Of a DNA stretch of 64,000 nucleotides, positions 9,498-17,173 are shown piece by piece. The number at the start of each line of letters is the position of its first letter. Within the stretch, counting starts at the first letter, position 1. Source of the stretch: Mesorhizobium sp. GbtcB19 (lineage in GTDB: Bacteria > Pseudomonadota > Alphaproteobacteria > Rhizobiales > Rhizobiaceae); assembly GCF_019091085.1 (NCBI RefSeq), contig NZ_JAGXJY010000003.1:310001-374000 (forward strand). The letters run 5' to 3'. Under the pieces are notes generated by a model. It was not told where the DNA came from. It did no database searches and saw only the letters and a program-made list of their open reading frames with translations. The position numbers and the translations under genes are program-made.

Positions 9498-9875
9498 TCA
9501 GCGGCCCATTTCGAGATAGATGTCGTCGCCTTCGACATGCACGGGGAAGGTGCGCGCCTTCAGCCTGTCGTCGACCAGGCATTTGCCGGACCGGATGTCG
9601 AACTCCCATCCATGCCAGGCGCAGCGTATGAGTTCGCCGGCGCGCTCGTAGACGAATTCCGCCTTGTCTGTCTGCCTGGTGGTGCCGGATATCGGTCCCT
9701 CGCAAAGCTGGCCGGCGCGATGCGGGCAGATATTGAGCAGGGCGGCATAGCCATCCTCGAGCTGGAATATGCCAACGTTGATGCGGCCGATGGTGACGAT
9801 CCTTGGTTTGCCGACCGCGACGTCCGCGGTCTTGCAGGCGAAGGTCAGCGCGGAGGCGGTGGCAGCGGCGGTCAT
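9498..9875 (-). CDS. Rieske 2Fe-2S ferredoxin-like protein
   Basis: 125 residues comprising a single Rieske domain. Ligands are Cys50-Pro-His52 and Cys85-Ala-Trp-His88. There is no catalytic iron domain, so it is a stand-alone electron carrier rather than a full Rieske oxygenase. The ATG at 9875 overlaps the stop of the upstream amidohydrolase gene (TGATG), so the two are translationally coupled. It may take electrons from the flavin/2Fe-2S reductase encoded at 12040-13092. No Rieske oxygenase large subunit is present in the window; the acceptor is unknown. Confidence 0.84.
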   Translation of the reverse strand: MTAAATASALTFACKTADVAVGKPRIVTIGRINVGIFQLEDGYAALLNICPHRAGQLCEGPISGTTRQTDKAEFVYERAGELIRCAWHGWEFDIRSGKCLVDDRLKARTFPVHVEGDDIYLEMGR

Positions 9876-10978
9876 CAGGCGACCCTCGCGGTGGCGGCCG
9901 GAGCCTCGATGCGCTTGTAGACCTCCAGAGCATTCAGCCCCATGACCTTGTCGCGCCAGGCGGGCGGGATGTGTAGATTGGTCGGCGCGTCGAAATCCCA
10001 GTGCGGATAGTCGGAGGCGAAGAGCAGCGTGTTCTGCCCGTCCATGTGCTCCAGCGTCTCCCACAGATGCCTGACATTCTGCGGCTGCTCGAGTGGCTGG
10101 GTGCTGAAGCGGATGTTGCGGCGGCAATATTCCGACGGCAGCATCTTCAGCCACGGTGTCTCCTTGCGCAGCGCCTTGAAGTTGGCGTCGAGCCGCCACA
10201 TCAGCGACGGCACCCACGACACCCCGCATTCGATGACGACGAAATAGAGGTCGGGAAATTTCTCGAACACGCCGTTGGAGATCATGCTGACCACGTGGGT
10301 CATGGCCGGCTGGCTGAGCAGAGCGTGCGTTTCCCAATAGTAGGCGGTCGGGCCGCTCGCGACGGCATTGTGGTTGACGCCACCCTGGCCGCCGAAATGG
10401 ATGGCGAAGGGCAGCCCGACCTCGGCGCAGGCCTCGTAGATCGGATGATAGAAGGGGTCGCCATAGGGGCGCTGCGAGCCGTGGCTCGCCAGGACCTGGA
10501 CAATGTCCTTGTGGCCCCCGAGGCGCCGGATCTCGGCCGCGGCGCCATGCGGATCGGTCGGCGAAATGATGATCGATCCTTTGAAGCGCCTGTCCTTCGG
10601 CAGCCACCAGTCGATCATGTAGTCGTTATAGGCCTTCACCAGCGCGTTGGCGTAGTGATAGTTGGCCAGCGTCGAAGCCTCCAGGGGCTCGTCGGCGGTG
10701 AGGATCGCCACGTCGATGCCGTAGAGATCGAGGTGCTTCTCCTTCATGATCAGGTAGTTGTCTTCCTCGGTCTGCGGGCGGATGTCGTGCCGCGAAAACC
10801 CTTCCGGATGCAGCCAGGGGCGGTGGCCATGCGGGAAGCTTCCCGTCGGGCCGGGCTTTTCACCGCGCACCAGAAAATCGCGCCAGTAGGGCTCGAGATA
10901 GGGGAGCAGAACCTCGGCGCTGGACCAGTAATTGTGAACGTCGGTGTCGACGATGAACATGGATGTCTTGCCTGCCAT
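9875..10978 (-). CDS. Amidohydrolase-2 family metal-dependent hydrolase
   Basis: About 367 residues of TIM-barrel amidohydrolase-2 type (ACMSD-like family). The N-terminal metal motif DVH is at residues 13-15 (DTDVHNYW). Later strands show HFGGQGG with the barrel His and a C-terminal ASDYPHWD carrying the conserved Asp. The family includes decarboxylases of aromatic or keto acids and hydrolases. I chose the ATG at 10978; an in-frame TTG at 10999 and an ATG at 10960 are possible. First gene of the three-gene operon, divergent from the LysR gene at 11121, which probably controls it. Substrate unknown. Confidence 0.8.
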   Translation of the reverse strand: MAGKTSMFIVDTDVHNYWSSAEVLLPYLEPYWRDFLVRGEKPGPTGSFPHGHRPWLHPEGFSRHDIRPQTEEDNYLIMKEKHLDLYGIDVAILTADEPLEASTLANYHYANALVKAYNDYMIDWWLPKDRRFKGSIIISPTDPHGAAAEIRRLGGHKDIVQVLASHGSQRPYGDPFYHPIYEACAEVGLPFAIHFGGQGGVNHNAVASGPTAYYWETHALLSQPAMTHVVSMISNGVFEKFPDLYFVVIECGVSWVPSLMWRLDANFKALRKETPWLKMLPSEYCRRNIRFSTQPLEQPQNVRHLWETLEHMDGQNTLLFASDYPHWDFDAPTNLHIPPAWRDKVMGLNALEVYKRIEAPAATARVA

Positions 10979-11120
10979 GGGGTGGGATGGATGATGCAAC
11001 CGTGCGCTTCGTCGGCACGTCTCGGCAACGCAGCCGGGGCAGGATGTTAATCGAAGAATCCGATTACCTGTTGCGGGGCGCGGTTAAAAAGCGATAGCCG
11101 TTGCGGGATTTTTCCGCTGG

Positions 11121-11975
11121 ATGGCCGACATGCAGATCGAACTCCTGGATACGTTCCTTGATCTGATCGAAACCCGAAACTTCAACAGGACGGCGGAGCG
11201 GCTCGGCATCACCCAGTCGACCGTTTCCAGCCGCGTCCGCACGCTCGAGACGCTGTTGGACAAGCAACTCTTCATCCGCGGCAAGAGCGGCACCGAACCG
11301 ACCGTCGCCGGCCTGCGGTTCGAGGAGCATGCGCGCGCGGTCAGGCTGCGCTGGCTTGACGCCCGCCGCGAAATCCAGTCGGTCGGCAAGTTCGACCGGC
11401 TGATCCGCATCGGTATCCAGTTCGAGCTTTACGAGCGGGTGCTGGAAGGGTGGTTGGAATGGGTGCGGGCGACGATGCCGAAGCTCGCGCTCTATGTTGA
11501 GATCGATTACTCGAACCAGATGATCCTCGACCTCACCACCGGCAGCCTCGATCTGGCGGTGCTCTATTCGCCGCAGCACCTGCCGGACATGCACTACGAA
11601 CAAATCGCCGAGGAGAATTTCGTCATGGTTTCGACGCGCGGCCTTGCCTTCGGCGAGGTCACGGCGGCGGACTATATCCGGGCCAATTATTCGGCCTACT
11701 TCAACCGCGCCCACAAGCAGATGTTGCCGGAACTGGAAAACAGCCCGGTCTCGATCGGAAATGGCGGCGCTGTCACCTATCTCCTGCGCAGCCGGGGCGG
11801 CACCGCCTTCGTCACCGAGACGGTAGCAACGAAATTGCGCCAGGAAGGCGTGGCGCAGCTCGTCGCCGACGCGCCGAAAATCTCACATCCCATCTACTCG
11901 GCCGTCCATGTCAGGCACCATCATTCCCACACCCATATTCGCCTGCTCAAGGCGCTCAAACTGATGTCAGCCTGA
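11121..11975 (+). CDS. LysR-family transcriptional regulator
   Basis: 284 residues. The N-terminal winged helix-turn-helix spans about residues 1-65 (NRTAERLGITQSTVSSRVRTL), followed by a substrate-binding domain. An ATG three codons later (11130) is an alternative start. The LysR gene is divergent from the amidohydrolase operon with a ~140-base gap, the standard layout for a LysR regulator and its target. A good intrinsic terminator follows its stop. Ligand unknown. Confidence 0.86.
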   Translation: MADMQIELLDTFLDLIETRNFNRTAERLGITQSTVSSRVRTLETLLDKQLFIRGKSGTEPTVAGLRFEEHARAVRLRWLDARREIQSVGKFDRLIRIGIQFELYERVLEGWLEWVRATMPKLALYVEIDYSNQMILDLTTGSLDLAVLYSPQHLPDMHYEQIAEENFVMVSTRGLAFGEVTAADYIRANYSAYFNRAHKQMLPELENSPVSIGNGGAVTYLLRSRGGTAFVTETVATKLRQEGVAQLVADAPKISHPIYSAVHVRHHHSHTHIRLLKALKLMSA

Positions 11976-11976
11976 T

Positions 11977-12006
11977 GCCGTCGCACAAAACTGCGCGGCG
12001 GTTTTT
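11977..12006 (+). terminator. Rho-independent terminator after lysR-type gene
   Basis: An eight-pair GC stem, GCCG(T)CGCA with TGCGCGGC, has one bulged T and a six-base loop, and is followed by GGTTTTT. It lies directly after the LysR stop and before the convergent reductase gene. Confidence 0.62.
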
Positions 12007-12039
12007 GGGACAACGACATGCGCATGATAAGACCCTGAG

Positions 12040-13092
12040 CTAAAGATCAACGGTGACGTCACCTCTCGGCGTGCTGCAGCAGGCGAGGATGAAGCCGCCC
12101 TGCCGCTCCACCTCCGACAGGCCGCCCATGTCGTTCAAGTCGACTTCACCCTCGATCAGCCTGACCTTGCAGGTGCCGCACACACCCATACGGCACGACG
12201 TATCGAGATAAATGCCGGCGGCCTCGGCCAGCTCCAGGATCGTGGCACTCTCACCGGCCTCGCGGCGGATCCCAGAGCGCTCGAAGGCGACGATGATCTT
12301 CATGTCTGAAGGCGCCTTGCTTTCGGACGGCGATGCCGGGCCAAAGGCTTCCTCGAAGACTCGCTCGGCCGGAACGCCAAGGTCGATCAGGTGGCCGCGC
12401 ATGGCCTGCATGAAACCTGCCGGCCCGCAGAGGAAAACCGTCCGTGATCCCACGTCGGGAACAAGCCGCGCCAGTCGTGCCATGTCGAGCCGGGCGGTGT
12501 TGCCACTATCGCCGGAATCGGACGGCCGGCTACATACCGCCTCGACGGTCAACCCATGCATGTTCTCGCGAAACATCTGAAGTTCCGGGCCGAACAGGAC
12601 GTCATCCGGGCTGCGGGCGCATTGGATGAACGCAACGTCCAGATCGCTAGCGGCATCATGCAGCGCGCGCATCATGGACATAAGCGGCGTGATGCCACTG
12701 CCGGCGCAGAGGAACAGTGCCTTCTCGACGGCGCGGCCCTCCAGTGTGAAGTCGCCGGTGGCGCCACTGATTTCGACAATACTGCCTTCACCGAAATGGT
12801 CGTGCAGGATGCGCGTCGCATTGCCGTCGGCCGCCGCTTTGATCGTCAGGGCAATGCGATCCGGCCGGGTTGGCGGCGAGGCGATGGTGAATACCCGGGA
12901 GTACGTCTGGCCGGCCCAGGAGAAACGGATGGTGACGAACTGGCCAGCGAGGAAATCAAACCGCCGGCCATCGACCCTGTTGAACATCAGGGTGACGACG
13001 TCGCGGGCCTCCTGGATACTGCCCGTGCAGAGGCAGGGATGCAAGTCGCGCGACGGCGATCCTGCGGTGACGAGAGCGGCGTTGGCGTTCAT
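12040..13092 (-). CDS. Ferredoxin-NAD(P)H reductase with C-terminal plant-type 2Fe-2S domain
   Basis: 350 residues in three domains: an FAD-binding barrel (YSRVFTIASPP near residue 65), an NAD-binding fold (LCAGSGITPLMSMMRAL and FLCGPAGFMQAM), and a C-terminal plant-type ferredoxin with Cys300, Cys305, Cys308 and Cys338. The order FAD-NAD-2Fe-2S is that of reductases such as GbcB, CntB/YeaX and the Hcp reductase, which feed Rieske oxygenases that demethylate betaines or cleave carnitine. With a betaine-type importer and a BetI-like repressor next door, a quaternary-amine pathway is plausible, yet no oxygenase component is in the window. It may also serve the stand-alone Rieske protein at 9498. 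Confidence 0.84.
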   Translation of the reverse strand: MNANAALVTAGSPSRDLHPCLCTGSIQEARDVVTLMFNRVDGRRFDFLAGQFVTIRFSWAGQTYSRVFTIASPPTRPDRIALTIKAAADGNATRILHDHFGEGSIVEISGATGDFTLEGRAVEKALFLCAGSGITPLMSMMRALHDAASDLDVAFIQCARSPDDVLFGPELQMFRENMHGLTVEAVCSRPSDSGDSGNTARLDMARLARLVPDVGSRTVFLCGPAGFMQAMRGHLIDLGVPAERVFEEAFGPASPSESKAPSDMKIIVAFERSGIRREAGESATILELAEAAGIYLDTSCRMGVCGTCKVRLIEGEVDLNDMGGLSEVERQGGFILACCSTPRGDVTVDL

Positions 13093-13180
13093 GCGGACAT
13101 GACCTGCGGGAGCTGAAGAACGAGCCGTCCTAGCAGATCCGGCGATGTCGTCCCCGCGCCCCGTTGATCGCCAAAGGCGT

Positions 13181-13819
13181 TCACGCCGCCTGCAGCTGAA
13201 GCCTTTTCAGCTTCGACACCATGGCCGCGCCAAGCATCTTTTCCGAATATTCGACCAGCAGCGCCCGCGCTTCCAGATGCGAAATCGCCTCGTCCGAATG
13301 GCCGCGCCGCAGCCAAAAACCGTCCAGCATGGCGGCAAAGCCGCGCACGAAATGGTCGATTTCCTCTCTCGACCACAGCGGCGACAGTGCCGAGCCGATG
13401 TTCGAGCGCAGGCGCTTGTAGAACAGCTCCTGCAGCCGGGCATAGCGTGGATTGTGCGCGGCTTCCGCGTAGAACGACACCCAGGCATTGGCTGTGTTGC
13501 GCTCGAATTTCTCTTCCGGGAAGTTGCCGTCGACGATTGCCGTAAGGCGATCCCATCTCGTCTCGGCCTGGCGCAGATTGATCACCACCGCGTCCATCAG
13601 GACACGGTTGGCGTAGCGCACCATCTCGAACAGCACCTGGTCCTTGTCCTTGAAATAATAGGTCAGGATGCCTTGCGACATGCCGGCTTCGTGGCAGATG
13701 CGGGTGGTCGTCAGGCCCTTCAACCCATCGCGCAGGAAGATGCGGTGCGCCGCTTCGATCAACTCGACGCGCCTGATGTCCTCGATGCGCGTTCGTTGCT
13801 TTCTTGCCTTGGCTGCCAT
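13181..13819 (-). CDS. TetR-family repressor, BetI-like
   Basis: 212 residues. The TetR helix-turn-helix spans residues 38-57 (TTTRICHEAGMSQGILTYYFKDK). The C-terminal region (IVDGNFPEEKFERNTANAWVSF, AEAAHNPRYARLQ, RLRSNIGSAL) follows BetI, the choline-sensing repressor, more closely than a generic TetR protein. I chose the ATG at 13819; an upstream ATG at 13876 would place an AT-rich palindrome inside the gene. It is divergent from the zinc dehydrogenase and betaine-type ABC importer, which it likely represses. The identity of its inducer (choline, betaine or an analogue) is inference. Confidence 0.8.
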   Translation of the reverse strand: MAAKARKQRTRIEDIRRVELIEAAHRIFLRDGLKGLTTTRICHEAGMSQGILTYYFKDKDQVLFEMVRYANRVLMDAVVINLRQAETRWDRLTAIVDGNFPEEKFERNTANAWVSFYAEAAHNPRYARLQELFYKRLRSNIGSALSPLWSREEIDHFVRGFAAMLDGFWLRRGHSDEAISHLEARALLVEYSEKMLGAAMVSKLKRLQLQAA

Positions 13820-13840
13820 GGGTTTCGTATATCCGACGAA

Positions 13841-13866
13841 AATTTTGTACGCTCTAACAAATTTTT
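13841..13866. promoter_or_regulatory. Candidate operator for the BetI-like repressor
   Basis: An imperfect inverted repeat, AATTTTGT then ACGCTCTA then ACAAATTTTT, stands out as AT-rich in GC-rich surroundings. It lies 22 bases upstream of the repressor ATG and 65 bases upstream of the divergent dehydrogenase start. Position and symmetry fit an autoregulated TetR-type operator. The core TTGT/ACAA arms are perfect; the inner bases are not. Confidence 0.45.
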
Positions 13867-13930
13867 CTATTGTCATATAATTTTGGCAGGCATAGGCTCC
13901 GAACGCAAGCAGATGCCTCACGGACTTTCG

Positions 13931-14968
13931 ATGACGTCGCACACACAAACCATGCGGGCCGCGGTCCTTGGCGGCTATGGTGAGCCGCTCGACGTCACCA
14001 GCGTGCCGCGCCCAATTGCCGGCCCCGGCCAGATCCTGGTGCGGCTGCAGGCCTGCGGCGTTTGCCACACCGACGTGCACATCTGGCGGGGCGAGAGCGT
14101 TCCGCCACATGCGCCTTCGCCCTTCGTCATGGGCCACGAGGGCATCGGCCGGGTCGAGGCGATCGGCGAGGGCGTCGGCGGCTGGTCACTCGGCGACCTG
14201 GCCGGCGTGCCCTGGATCCACGATACCTGCCGCCGCTGCGACGAATGCCTGGACGGCTACGAGTCCTTCTGCCAGCACCATCGCGCGCACGGCTTGAATG
14301 TGCCTGGCGCCTTTGCCGAATATGTCGTCTGCGACGCCAGCTTCGCGGTGGCGCTTCCCGATACCATCGACCCGGTAACCACCGCTCCGGTGATGTGCGC
14401 GGGCATCACCGCCTATGGGGCGGTGAAGCGGGCCGGGGTGAAAGCCGGCGAAAAATGCATCGTCTTCGGCTGCGGCGGCCTCGGCCTCTACGCGGTGCAG
14501 ATCGCCAGCCGGCTCGGCGTCGATGTGCTCGCGGTCGACCGCGATCCGGTAAAGCTCGACATCGCCCGCCGCTACGGCGCGGCGGAAACCGAAATCGCCG
14601 ACGGCGGTCTACCCTCGCGGCTGGCGGCGAAGGGCGAGAAATACCACGCCTGCATCAACTTCGCGCCGACCACCGCAACCTGGGACGCGATGGTCGCCGG
14701 CATCCGCCCACGCGGCAGGATCATTGCCGCCGCCATGGTCTTCCAGCCGGTGCCGCTCATCCAGGAATGGCTGACCGCCACCGGCGTCGTCATCACCGGC
14801 ACAAGCGTCGGCACCCGGCAGGTGATGCGCGAGCTGGTCGCCATGCATGCGGATAAGCCGCTCGAAACGACGGTCGAAGTCATCGGGCTGGAAGACGTGT
14901 CGGCAGCACTTGTCTCTCTCGAGCGGGGCCAGTCGAAAGGGAGGTACGTCATCAGCTTTGCGCGGTAA
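13931..14968 (+). CDS. Zinc-dependent medium-chain alcohol dehydrogenase
   Basis: 345 residues. Catalytic zinc ligands are Cys45 (CGVCHTD), His69-Glu70 (GHEGIG) and the later conserved Cys. The structural zinc site is complete: Cys100, Cys103, Cys106, Cys114. The Rossmann motif VFGCGGLGLYAV is in the second half. This is the ADH1/AdhP-like class acting on primary or secondary alcohols with NAD. Possible starts are 13913, 13931 and 13952; I used 13931. It is divergent from the BetI-like repressor and ~110 bases upstream of the importer genes, so it may oxidise an imported amino alcohol. That role is inferred. Confidence 0.85.
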   Translation: MTSHTQTMRAAVLGGYGEPLDVTSVPRPIAGPGQILVRLQACGVCHTDVHIWRGESVPPHAPSPFVMGHEGIGRVEAIGEGVGGWSLGDLAGVPWIHDTCRRCDECLDGYESFCQHHRAHGLNVPGAFAEYVVCDASFAVALPDTIDPVTTAPVMCAGITAYGAVKRAGVKAGEKCIVFGCGGLGLYAVQIASRLGVDVLAVDRDPVKLDIARRYGAAETEIADGGLPSRLAAKGEKYHACINFAPTTATWDAMVAGIRPRGRIIAAAMVFQPVPLIQEWLTATGVVITGTSVGTRQVMRELVAMHADKPLETTVEVIGLEDVSAALVSLERGQSKGRYVISFAR

Positions 14969-15079
14969 CGCACTGTTTCGGCGGCCAGGGGAGTGGCGCG
15001 CGGAACGCGGGAGAGGTTAGCGGCGGCCTCGCTATCAAGGATGAAACCTGAACCATAACATCCAGACAGGGGAACGATC

Positions 15080-16021
15080 ATGCCGAATGGAACCAACGGA
15101 CTGAGAAATGCAGGAATTGGCCTGGCGCTGGCGCTTGCCGCCACGACGCCCGGCCTGAGCGCCGAACTCGGCGCCAAGGACGAGCCGATCAAACTCGCAA
15201 TGCTGGAATGGACCGGCGCGCATGTCTCCACCCACATCGCCGGACAGCTTCTGGAGAAGCTCGGCTATCACGTCGAATATGTGACCGCGGGCAACTTCCC
15301 GCAGTTTTCCGGTCTCGCCGACGGCTCACTGAGCGCCTCGGTCGAGGTATGGATGAACAATGTCGGCGACATCTATCCGAAGACGCTTGCCGCCAAGCAG
15401 ATCGAGGACATCGGCAAGCTCGATCTGAAGACGCGTGAGGGCTGGATCTATCCGAAATATATGGAGACGGTCTGCCCCGGCCTGCCCGACTGGACGGCGC
15501 TCAACAAGCCCGACTGCATCAAGGCGCTGTCGACGCCGGAGACCGCGCCCAATGCGCGCTTCCTCGATTATCCGGCCGATTGGGGCTCGCGCGCCGCCAC
15601 GATCCTGGCCGACAACAACATGCAATACACCGCTGTTCCCTCCGGTTCCGAGGGTGCGCTGGTGGCCGAGCTCGAAGCCGCCGAAGCCGCCAAGACGCCG
15701 CTCGTGATGATGTTCTGGGGACCGCATTATGCGCTCGCCGAAAACGACGTCGGCTGGGTGACCATGCCGCCCTGCAAGCAGCAGACCAACGACCACTGCA
15801 TCACCCCGCCGGACGTCGACAAGATCGTCTGGTCGGGCTTCGGCGCCAAATGGCCGGCGGCCTATGCCTTGCTCAAGGCTCTCAAGATGGACGCCGGCGA
15901 GCAGGAGAAGATGATGCTCGCCGTCGACAAGAAGGGCGAGGACCTCGATGCGGTGGTCAAGGCCTGGGTCGAGAAGAACGAGGCGGTCTGGAAGCCCTGG
16001 GTCGACGGCGCCAAGGGCTGA
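15080..16021 (+). CDS. Glycine betaine/proline-type ABC transporter substrate-binding protein
   Basis: 313 residues with an N-terminal Sec signal of about 29 residues ending LSAEL. The mature part is an OpuAC-type binding domain (KLAMLEWTGAHVSTHIAG, VWMNNVGDIYP, and VMMFWGPHYAL with aromatic residues of the kind that form a cation-pi box around quaternary ammonium groups). GGGGAACGATC precedes the ATG. It is periplasmic and pairs with the ATPase and fused permease downstream. Related rhizobial systems carry choline, betaine or proline betaine; the ligand is not determined by sequence. Confidence 0.86.
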   Translation: MPNGTNGLRNAGIGLALALAATTPGLSAELGAKDEPIKLAMLEWTGAHVSTHIAGQLLEKLGYHVEYVTAGNFPQFSGLADGSLSASVEVWMNNVGDIYPKTLAAKQIEDIGKLDLKTREGWIYPKYMETVCPGLPDWTALNKPDCIKALSTPETAPNARFLDYPADWGSRAATILADNNMQYTAVPSGSEGALVAELEAAEAAKTPLVMMFWGPHYALAENDVGWVTMPPCKQQTNDHCITPPDVDKIVWSGFGAKWPAAYALLKALKMDAGEQEKMMLAVDKKGEDLDAVVKAWVEKNEAVWKPWVDGAKG

Positions 16022-16111
16022 TCGGCCGCCATGCCTGGAAGAGGCTGAAAGCAATCGATGCCCGGCCCCAGCGCTCGGAGTCGGGCGAGCAATTCGCATG
16101 GATGGCATCCG

Positions 16112-17173
16112 ATGAACGCCGCCTCACGTCCGATAAAGCTTGCCTGCCGAAATGTCTGGAAGGTCTATGGCCGGCGGCCGGCCTATTATTTCGACTCGCG
16201 CGGCTATGTCATCGATCCCGATGCGCTGGCCGAGCGTCTGCGCGCCGAAGCGCATCTGCCGGCCGTGGTCGATGCCAGTTTCGAGGTGGCGACCGGCGAG
16301 ATCTTCGTCATCATGGGCCTGTCCGGCTCCGGCAAGTCGACCTTGGTGCGCTGCCTGTCGCGCCTCGTCGAGCCGAGCGCCGGAGAAATCCTGCTCGACG
16401 GCAGGAACCTGCTCGCTGCCAACGGCAAGGAGCTGATCGAGCTGCGCCGCCATGCCATGGGCATGGTGTTTCAGAATTTCGGCCTGCTGCCGCATCTGAG
16501 CGTCCTCGACAATGTCGCCTTCCCGTTGAAGATCCAGGGCAAGCCGGTGAAGGAGCGCGAAGCCCGCGCCCGTGAGATGGTTGCACTGGTGGGGCTCGAA
16601 GGCCGCGAGGCGTCCTTCCCGCACCAGCTCTCCGGCGGCCAGCAGCAGCGCGTCGGCATCGCCCGCTCGCTCGCGGTTGGTCCAGAGCTCTGGTTCCTCG
16701 ACGAGCCGTTCTCGGCGCTCGATCCGCTGATCCGCAAGCAGATGCAGGACGAATTCCTGCGCCTGCAGCGCATGCTGAAGAAGACCATCATCTTCATCAC
16801 CCATGATATCGCCGAGGCCTTCCGCCTGGCCGACCGGCTGGCGATCATGCGGGCGGGAAAGATCGTCCAGATCGGCCGTCCGGCCGACATCGTGCTCAAT
16901 CCGGCCGACGACTATGTCGCGCAGTTCACCGAGGACATGCCGCTGCTGCGCGTCATCACGGCAGGCGACATCGCCACGCCCGCCAATGGAGCGGCCCTCC
17001 CGGAGCGCAGTATCGCCGCAGACACCAGCCTCGAAGCGCTGATCCCGCAACTCGCCTCCGGCGTCGGCGCCTTCACCGTCCCCGGCGCCGGCGGCAGTGC
17101 GCCGGCGGTGCTCAGCGCCGGCGCGGTGCTCGCTGTGCTGGAGCGCGAGCGGGCAAGGCGCACGAGCGAATGA
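16112..17173 (+). CDS. Glycine betaine/proline-type ABC transporter ATP-binding protein
   Basis: About 353 residues from the ATG at 16112 (an in-frame upstream start at 16058 is possible). Walker A GLSGSGKS is at residues 69-76, the signature LSGGQQQR near 173, Walker B WFLDEPFSALD near 194, and the H-loop ITHD follows. An N-terminal extension of ~55 residues before the core and a C-terminal tail with a degenerate CBS-like region are typical of ProV/OpuAA. The last bases overlap the permease start as ATGA. Confidence 0.88.
   Translation: MNAASRPIKLACRNVWKVYGRRPAYYFDSRGYVIDPDALAERLRAEAHLPAVVDASFEVATGEIFVIMGLSGSGKSTLVRCLSRLVEPSAGEILLDGRNLLAANGKELIELRRHAMGMVFQNFGLLPHLSVLDNVAFPLKIQGKPVKEREARAREMVALVGLEGREASFPHQLSGGQQQRVGIARSLAVGPELWFLDEPFSALDPLIRKQMQDEFLRLQRMLKKTIIFITHDIAEAFRLADRLAIMRAGKIVQIGRPADIVLNPADDYVAQFTEDMPLLRVITAGDIATPANGAALPERSIAADTSLEALIPQLASGVGAFTVPGAGGSAPAVLSAGAVLAVLERERARRTSE

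Noticed and set aside
9498..10607. A 369-codon frame joining the Rieske gene to part of the amidohydrolase gene
   Set aside because: The upstream two thirds is an out-of-frame reading of the amidohydrolase; the true Rieske start is the ATG at 9875.
13145..13930. A long N-terminal extension of the zinc dehydrogenase frame
   Set aside because: It runs antisense to the BetI-like gene and through the likely operator; the dehydrogenase fold starts after 13931.
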